Part shown: piece after piece, positions 56,257 to 64,000 of the stretch
Position numbering within the stretch: position 1 is the stretch's first letter
Layout: the number at the start of each line of letters is the position of its first letter
NCBI GenBank assembly: GCA_021432635.1
Contig: MU270059.1
Location: 146,003-210,002, forward strand
Direction: 5' to 3'
DNA length: 64,000 nucleotides
Source: Thozetella sp. PMI_491
Taxonomy: Eukaryota; Ascomycota; Sordariomycetes; Chaetosphaeriales; Chaetosphaeriaceae
Notes under the pieces: generated by a model
What the model saw: the letters and a program-made list of their open reading frames with translations, nothing else
Database searches by the model: none
What the model was told of the DNA's origin: nothing
Position numbers and translations under genes: made by a program

Positions 56257-58015
56257 ATTGTAGTTAGATGGCATATATATGTATTTCAAACTTGTCTTAT
56301 GTGCTGGGCCAGAAATGCTATCCCCAAAAAGTATACCGGATCAAGTCACGGGCCATGCCAAATTTTAGTTGCCTTGTCCTATTGCGTTAGAGGGAGCCTT
56401 TCTCGCGGTAACCATTGTGGATAGCGATTCGACCTCGCCCCGTCCTGCCCTGTTGTCGATATGAAAGCCCTAAGGAGGCAGGAGTTGTCGCTTCATCTCG
56501 GCGCCGTCCATTCTAGCCCCGTCCGGCTGCAAATGTGATGCCGATTCCAACCCTTGTCGTAGAGCAGCAATAGCACTACGATATCACGGCGGCTTATTAT
56601 TAGTATAAGACAGGCGAGGGTCCGGTGTGGGATCCAGGGCTGCCGGGAGTGGTGTCTAGCCAGGGGCTTACTAGATGCCTAGCTGTGCTCTGCTGTGCTG
56701 CCTGTGCAGCCAGGAGCAGGGCGGCAGCTTTGTGGATAAAGTTTTGTGGATAGGGCAAGGCAGGTCGGCTTCCCGGAGCCCATTGCGCCCGGAATTTGCC
56801 AAGAAATCGCAAACACCCTCCCACAAAGAGCGTCTGTGGGCAAGATCCGTCTCCACTCTGGCTCTAAGTGTGTGCCGGTCTACGATTGGGATTAGCCAGC
56901 CGTCCCTTGCTTGCAAATAGTTGACACGGCGATATCGGTGTCACGCATATGATTTCCGGTCTGGGCATCTAGCCTTGAGCGGCCGCCCCTAGTATCCCTG
57001 GTTCATGCAATTGAGGACAGTCCGGAGGACAAGGGCATGCTAAATGAAGTTTAGGGCACTAGGTGCGATCTTCAGGGTCGAGCTATCCCGGAGCTATCCC
57101 TGATCGAGATGCGAATGCAACATGTGTTGGGCTTTTGGTGCGACTAGCTGATATAAGGCACCACTTTGCCAAGGCGCGCTGATGTGATTGATGCCTAGGT
57201 CGGTCCTCGGTCGCATAGGCCTAGTTGGTGCATTCTCTGGCGGCGCACTATTTACCAAGGCCATCGGCAGCTTAACGGTCAGACAGTCCTTACAGCCTGC
57301 TGCGGATTAACACTAGGATGATAGCAGTTATGCGGCGCACTGTGATTCGATAATACTGCGTACCGTGATTTACTAACAATAAGACCATTTCACTACGAGG
57401 CCGGCCGATAGAAGCACCACGAGGCCGGCAGAAGGTCCATGAAGCTTCCGTCTGAACTATCGTGACCCCTGGCGGGATGTACCGGGTAGGATCAAGTGCG
57501 GGCCCCTGACGCGCCTTGATAAGCGCCTACCGAGTGCTAGGGTGAAGCTAATCTCCCAGCAATCCCAATGTCCACGCGGCCGTGCAGGGGTGAGATGGGG
57601 CGAAAATATACTCGGTAACAGTTTTTAGCCCAGTCGAGCCAGTTTGGGTAGTATGTGGTGGCACAGTGGTGCGGTACTTGTCGAATAACACAAGGCTACC
57701 TTATTCCTCAACCTACAACGCCTCAGCAGGACCGTTCGAGATCCTCTCTAAGCCGGCCAATCCTAGTCCCCACGTTCTCGTCATCATAGCCATAGATCCT
57801 TACATTCAGGATCTAGCGCCTCTTTGTAACCCATGGCCGTGCTTTCTCTAGAGCCGTACCCATGTGGCCTGCGGCCGCTCCCGGAAGGGGGAAGTGGAAG
57901 GGGGAGTATCGTGACTCGCTTTCGCAAATAGTATAAGTCCTCATAACTCCACGGGCTGGCTGGTGGCGAACGACGTCAACACCGTATGCCGTATCACGGT
58001 TGACCTTAGCTCATC
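56257..58015. other. 1.8-kb intergenic region
   Basis: No supported gene. A TATA-like AGTATAAG near 57928 lies about 90 bp before the start of the SGNH/VCBS gene. Confidence 0.45.
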
Positions 58016-61000
58016 ATGGAAGGTTTGGTCAAGACTTTCTTGCTGACCGCTTCGGTCCTCACTTGCCTCGGCGGCAACCAGGTCGCGGCTGCCCCGAGCG
58101 GCTATGGCTACGGAGAGGCTCTCAACACCACCCATCCGTTCGCAGAGTTCGGACTTGCCAGGAGTCCTAAGCGCCAGAGCAATGTTCCCCTCCGCATTCT
58201 GAGTCTTGGGGCCTCGATCATGAGCGGCGTCGGATCTAGCACGGGCAACGGGTAAGCATCTTCCGTGAGATCGCCGTGGCGTACAATGACCGAGACTAAC
58301 CACACGGCAGTCTTCGTAAATCCCTCCGAGATGCCCTGAGACAGGATGGGTTCGACGTCAACATGGTTGGAAGTCTGCACAGCGGTGACATGGTTGACTG
58401 GGTTCGCACATCGCTCATTAAATGCCGGAAGCTTCGAGGCTGATACCCATTGCAGAATCATGAAGCCGTGCCCGGAGATGTGCTCACCCAAATCCTCGCG
58501 AGAGTACCGCACTCGACAGGTTTCAAGGTAAATTACCCTTGTACCCCTGGGAACGAGTTTATCGTGTGTACTGACGCGAAATGTGTAGCCCAATATTGTC
58601 ATTATCAACGGCGGTACCAACGACGGAAACTTCAACGTCGATATTGCCAATGTCGGTTCCCGCATGAACGACGTCCTCAACGCTCTATGGAATGCCGATG
58701 GTATGGCGGATACGTGCATCATGCTCTCGGCACTCATTCCGACCACCAATTCCAATGGCCAAGCGAACCGTGCTACCATCAACAGCCAATATAGCGCGCT
58801 TGCCTCCCAGCGCGCGGGTGAGGGCAAGTGCATTTATTTTGCCGACATGGACCTGCCGAGCGGTGTGCAGTGGCTGCAGTTCGACACCGACTATCTCGTG
58901 GGAGAGAGTCCTCACGTCCACCCGAATGTGAGTGGAAGTCTTTACTCCTGCCTATGGAGCAGTCAAGTCCTCTTAAGGATTGGTCACGGTAGATTTTCTA
59001 ACACACTATTCAGGACGCCGGACACCGAAAGATGGCTGCCGCTTTCTACACGGCCATTTACCATGCGATAGATGACAACCGTCTCGTGACTCCTGGCGAC
59101 TTTTCGGTCGGCCCGAGCACCTGTGATAAGTTCGCTGGCACCGGAATCGATGCTGGTGGACTCACTCAGCGAGGTTCTGGATACGATGACGGTATTTACT
59201 ACCACGATAGTGAAGAGATGGGGGTGAGTAGATATGAAGGGCTCTATCGCATTGTAGAAACTAATCGGGAGGGAATAGATCCTCTGGACGGCCGACAGCG
59301 ATTGGGACCGTGGTCAGTGGAAGTTTGCTCGACTGTTCGATCAAGACTTCGACGACCTCCTTGCTTGGATTTCGGATACCGATACTTCGCAGGTCTACGC
59401 CGTATGGTTAGTATGATGACGGCTTGCGCTGCCACTTCTTGATACCAAAATATGCATAATACCAGTACGCTAACTTCACTAGGGCCAACTCTGCGGATGG
59501 AAAGGGATCGTTCACTCAGATGAGTGACCTGGTTCCAGACCTGAACTGCGAATACCCCGAGGGCGTAAACTTCATCGACATGAACGGAGACGGCCTCGAT
59601 GATCTCGTGTATATCGATGCCGATGGGAATGCCTATCTCTCCATCAACCAGGGCGATGGGAACCGTGCTTCCGGAAAGTCGCCCACCTTCAAGCGTGTGA
59701 GCGACACAGCCATGATCAAGTCCACCGAGGCTTATTCGAGAGACTACGTGGTTCTCGGCGATATAGACGGCGACGGCCGAGGTGATTATGGCTCTATCGA
59801 TCGAAATGGAAACGTTAACTTCTGGAGAAACGGTGGCACTGGCGATGCTCCGGAGTACTGGCAAGCCCTTGGTCAAAGACTGTCCGCGCCGGGCTTCGGA
59901 GATGAGCGCGGGTTCCGTTTTGAGGACGTTAATGGAGATGTAAGCTTCAATCCACCAACAGCATCTAACGACTTCTCTTGAAGCGCAGACCTAATTGGGA
60001 ATATAGGGTCGCGATGACTTTGTGTGGCTCAGCGACGTCGGCGTTGGCTACGTCTATACGAACGGCCGGAGCTGCGCGAAGGGTGTCGAAGGGGATGGGC
60101 TCAACGTCGCTTGGCGGCAGGGCTTCTACACTGGCCAGAGCTCCGGCCCTGCCTATAAGGGTATGGGTAGCTTTGTGACCGACGACGAGGATTACCTCCG
60201 CGACCGGGTCCATCTCGCTCGCATTTACGGCAAGTCCACGGTTTTTGGAAACCTCCCCAAGCAAGACTATGTCTTCATGCAGCATACAAAGAAGGATGGC
60301 AAGCATCACTTCGACATGCACGTATGGAAGAACACGGGCTCCGGCGGAAGTAAGCTGCTAGCCGATGGCAACAAGTACTGCAACATGATGGGCCACTCAA
60401 ACGGAATGATGGACTACGTTTGGGCGTATTCGTTTGGTAGGATGGAGATGTGGGCCAACCGCGGGAAAGGAACCATCTCCGACTCAGACCCCGACGGCTT
60501 CTGGAACTACCAAGGCACCATCTGGACACCTCCATCCGATATGAACCGTCGCGACCTTCATTTGCAAGACTGGGATGGCGATGGAGACTGCGACATAATC
60601 TACGCTGATCCGACCACTGGCGCTGTCCAAGTTTGGATTAACAACTACCCTGAGACTGGAAACTGGGACTGGACATATCTCTCTAACCCGGCACCGGGTG
60701 TGACGTGCTCGCAAAAGAGGGGTCTTGGAATGTTCGACTGTAAGTTTGGCATTTATGTGTGCGGCTCCTCTCCCGAGGGCAGAGAGTCGGCTAGCTTTTC
60801 GACGCACGAGGACTAATATAAAGGCAGTGGCTGTTCGTTTTGCGGACATTACTGGCAACAAGCGCGCTGATTACCTGTGCATCGAGCCGGACACCAGGAT
60901 CACGGGCTACACTCACAACGACGACGGCAGCTTCACAAACGTGGGGCAGATCAAGGTCTCTATCGACAAGGATCGCGCCAACCTTCGGTTCGCTGACGTG

Positions 61001-63130
61001 AATGGCGACGGCACTGACGATCTGCTCTGGGTTGAGAAGTTCTCCGGAGATGCCTATGTCTATTACAATAACGGCCCAGCTGACCCAGCTTCTGCAGCTG
61101 GCTCCTCTTTTGGCTGGAGGGTTCAGGACGAGGTCGCCTATGCCGGACTATCGGCAGGTACCTGCTTGTATTGGCCAGACCTTGACGGCAACGGTCGTGC
61201 CGACGAGCACTACATTCTTGGGACCTTCAACAATGAAGCAAGGACCTCTATGAGCCCCTCGTGTGGCTTGCAAGATGTGACCGGAGATGATGCGAGCTTT
61301 GAGGCGCAGCTTACCGCAGAACTTGCTGAGTACGGCACCGGATCGGGAGGAGGCGGAAGCGATGGTGATGGTTCCAACACTGGATTCTGCTCATACGACG
61401 CGGATGCCGCAGCTTCTTGGGAGGGTAGCGGCGCAGCAACTCTCCTGAACTCCTACATTGGCTCCCATGGCACAGGTATGCAACATTTCTTTTTTTAATT
61501 CCAGATTTTACCCGCTTTCGCCTAAAAACTGACTCCGGGAAAGGCGCTTGGTTGAAGAGCATGGACATAGAGTACTACACCCACGACCAGAGTACCATTA
61601 ACTGCGACAGCATCTCGTCGAACGACTGCTCTGCGCCTGATGCTTCGTGCTCGAGCTACGAGAACCATGCCTGTAGGATCTCTCGACACATCCTGTCCTC
61701 CTAGGATCGAGATCTTATACTAACACTTGAGCAGACTGGTATGTGAAGACAATGGCCTCCAGGCTCAACTCCCATTTCAAGTCGGCCCACGAGACACTTC
61801 AAAACTCTGCAATTAGGGATCTCGGTCAGGTGGACCAGATGCTGCTGGACTTCAAGGAAGAGGTCCCGGACAATGACGATCTTGCCAACGTTTTCAAGAC
61901 GCTCGCTTTGAGTCAGTGCAGATCTCCCATTTCTTTCTGGACCTTTTGCTGACAATAGATGCAGCTGGCACTATTGCTGGCGTGTTTGCCAAGCGTGCTA
62001 CTGCTTACGCAGGTGATTTTCTTACACTGCTAGGCGCTGGTTTGAACGTAAGACGAGACTGACAGAAATCCCAAGAGACATGCTAAATTGTCGTAGCTTG
62101 CGAGTAACGGTCTGAAGACTGATCCTGCCTCCTACGACGAGATCGCAGGGCAGGTGAAGACCTATATCACCGACATTTTGGATAACGGATCCAACTGGAT
62201 TGACTCCATTCTTCCTGAGTTCTTCGGCAACGGGGACGATGGAGATCTGTCCTTGGTCACCGCCCTTCTCGCAGAATTGAAGGATGCAGGCTTAGCTACG
62301 CCTCAGGATGGCCGCACCTCCGATATTTCTGCAATGTAAATTGCTACGCTACCTTACTTCAGCCTGTCTGCAGCTAACACTCTCCCTTACAGCATGGACG
62401 GTGGCGGCTTCATGGTTCCTGTCTCTAAGTCGTCCATGAACGATGCCCTCTCAGCTTCAATAAGCTCCAGCGTAAAACACTCCAGGCTCCTAATAGGTAT
62501 TTCCAAGCTAATAAAATACTAGCTGCTCTCTGTTCTGGGCCATGTTCTTGCAGGCTTGCATTACATGGTAGTTGGCGCGGTAAGAAGCCCCGATCCTTGC
62601 GATATCTGGGATTGGGTAAAGCTGACACGAGAGACAGTTTGTTCAAGTGCGTGAGGCATGCGAATTGACATACGGAGCCCAATGGATTGACGAGGTATGC
62701 CACATGCCCAAGTTTGTACCCCATGATGCCCAAGAACTAACAGACGCGATAGGCATGCTACTACCTTGTCGTTCGTGCCAAGGGGGCTAGCAAGAGCAAG
62801 AATGCCGACCAGGAGCAGATCGACAAGATGCAAAACACATACGGCATGAACATGGTAGCAATGTACAAGAACGTCGCCGCATGCAACAATGCCGACACGT
62901 CGAGCGATGGAATCTATGTTGGAGGCTCCGACGACGACTATGGTCCTTGCTGGTTCGGGATTCCCTATGTCAAGGTTTCGGGGGCCTTAGACTATCCCAT
63001 CATCCACCCAGATAACGGAGACACGCTACCCGACTGGATCGAAAAAGCCGATGACTTGTGGAACGAACCGCGAATACAGATATGCAAGCTCGACGCGTAC
63101 AAGGATGCCACTGCCTGCAAAGCTTTGTAA
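58016..63130 (+). CDS. Secreted SGNH hydrolase with FG-GAP/VCBS repeats
   Basis: Seventeen exons joined in consistent phase (58016-58251, 58311-58392, 58456-58527, 58589-58927, 59014-59223, 59279-59406, 59483-59939, 60007-60739, 60828-61475, 61544-61672, 61735-61911, 61959-62047, 62097-62335, 62393-62496, 62554-62579, 62638-62694, 62753-63130), giving 1367 aa. Signal peptide at residues 1-25. SGNH esterase/lipase domain: nucleophile Ser67 in LGASIMSG (GAS instead of GDS), block III GGTND, block V HPNDAGH. Next come repeated calcium-binding-type propeller motifs (DMNGDGLDDLVYID, DIDGDGRGDY, DWDGDGDCDI, DVNGDGTDDLLW). The C-terminal 450 residues are cysteine-containing and resemble tails of fungal GH18/killer-toxin-like proteins. 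It probably acts on esterified extracellular polymers. Exon 15 is only 26 nt. Confidence 0.85.
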
Positions 63131-63634
63131 AAGTATTGTTTAACTGTAATTAACTAGACTATAATATATTTCCTTTGTAACAACCAACAAGCCTTAATAT
63201 TAGGGTACATAAGAGGTATTAGCTGTGCGCGTTTCGCTGTGCGCGCTTCGTGGTAGCTATATGCCACGGAAATAATCTTCCCTATGTGATTAGACAACCC
63301 CCAGGCCTTGCGGCTTTTCACATACGAAACCACCTGGCAACATAATCTACCAAGGTTCAAACTTTCCTTCGACTTCGCTTCTTTACAGCCTACCACATAG
63401 ATCCAACGCTTCCTGCTAGCAAGTAGCCTGCCATTTACATTGTGTCACGCTAGATTGCTATTATTCAACTGGTAGTGCTAGCCGCTTGCATCTTCTATTT
63501 GCGGAGTCGTCCAACATATACATGGTACTGGTACGGGACGGCGTCAAATTTTGAGTATCGGATTTCTCATTTTAGAGTAGTTAATATAACCAATTTCTAC
63601 GGCGAGGAGTGAGAAGATTGAAAAATGCCTGTTC
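63131..63634. other. Convergent 3' intergenic region
   Basis: 504 bp, AT-rich. Nothing recognised apart from a short GTGCGCGYTTCG direct repeat near 63225-63250. Confidence 0.45.
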
Positions 63635-63982
63635 TCAGCAAAAAATCGGGATATCACTGCCTTCTTCAGCAAGTCGAATGGAGCCATCTTGCCCAACATC
63701 CAACAATTCATCAATTGTCTTGATCATTTTGAACACAATGCCATCCTTCCCTAAACTCTTCGCGTCCTCTTTGCGGATGATGCCTGAGAAAACAACGCTA
63801 AATCCGTTGCATGCCTCCATGAAGATTTGGGCCCCAAGTTGGTCGACACGGTCCTTCAGAACCAATTTGGCCAAAGCCGCCCCTTCCTTACCCTGGACTA
63901 TGACGAAGGTCGCAAGCTCCGGGTGGTCTTCTGTCAGGTAGTTGTATAGCATGGGGCAGAGCTGAATTTTTGGATATCTCAT
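63635..63982 (-). CDS. Small unknown protein, possibly partial at window edge
   Basis: An open frame of 115 codons starting 18 bases from the window end. The composition looks like a folded soluble protein (PELATFVIVQGKEGAALAKL, GFSVVFSGIIRKEDAKSLG, IDELLDVGQDGS) and the frame has no splice-like interruptions. I do not recognise the family. More exons may lie beyond 64000. Confidence 0.45.
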   Translation of the reverse strand: MRYPKIQLCPMLYNYLTEDHPELATFVIVQGKEGAALAKLVLKDRVDQLGAQIFMEACNGFSVVFSGIIRKEDAKSLGKDGIVFKMIKTIDELLDVGQDGSIRLAEEGSDIPIFC

Positions 63983-64000
63983 TCCGCTGGGAGCAGTAGT

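Noticed and set aside
1-64000. CRISPR arrays, operons, rRNA
   Set aside because: None seen; intron-rich eukaryotic gene structure throughout.

Overview
The window reads as nuclear DNA of a filamentous ascomycete (Pezizomycotina, most like a Sordariomycete). Genes are single and monocistronic. Introns are mostly 45-100 nt with GTRNGT-like donors, CTRAC/CTAAC branch sites and YAG acceptors. The protein set is typically fungal: Zn2Cys6 regulator, NCS1 permease, MFS carriers, GPI-type cysteine-rich surface protein, class II-type peroxidase, DUF7025-like AAA ATPase, large C2H2 proteins. There are no tRNA, rRNA or CRISPR features. All exon joins below were inferred by eye from splice signals, reading phase and protein-family continuity; no transcript data were available.

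Region 1 (about 0.6-14.5 kb) looks like one metabolic gene cluster. It holds a SAM methyltransferase, a PEP-mutase/isocitrate-lyase family enzyme, a TauD/TfdA dioxygenase, an NCS1 nucleobase/allantoin-type permease, a Zn2Cys6 regulator, a PuuE-type allantoinase/polysaccharide deacetylase and an amidase-signature enzyme. An everted CCG-N9/10-CGG element, usually in the form CTCCGA-N7/8-TCGGAG, lies in the promoter regions serving the methyltransferase, lyase/dioxygenase, permease and allantoinase/amidase genes. I infer a regulon for uptake and breakdown of a nitrogenous ring compound, possibly a cyclic ureide.

Region 2 (14.8-31.2 kb) holds an unknown membrane protein, a very large Myb + C2H2-like protein, a cupin, a salicylate-hydroxylase-like FAD monooxygenase, a cysteine-rich GPI-type surface protein and a secreted heme peroxidase with a collagen-like Gly/Pro/Gln-rich N-terminus.

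Region 3 (31.5-48.5 kb) holds guanylate kinase, a 775-aa membrane-anchored protein of unknown function, an AAA ATPase, a secreted M61-like peptidase with a PDZ domain, a composite C2H2 + PHD + peptide:N-glycanase-like (catalytically dead) protein, and a subtilisin-like protease with a long N-terminal helical domain.

Region 4 (49.7-64 kb) holds a divergent pair of MFS transporters, a degenerate PIF1/Helitron-type helicase relic, a fungal hypothetical protein and a 17-exon secreted SGNH hydrolase with FG-GAP/VCBS repeats. The right edge has a small unknown frame that may continue outside the window.
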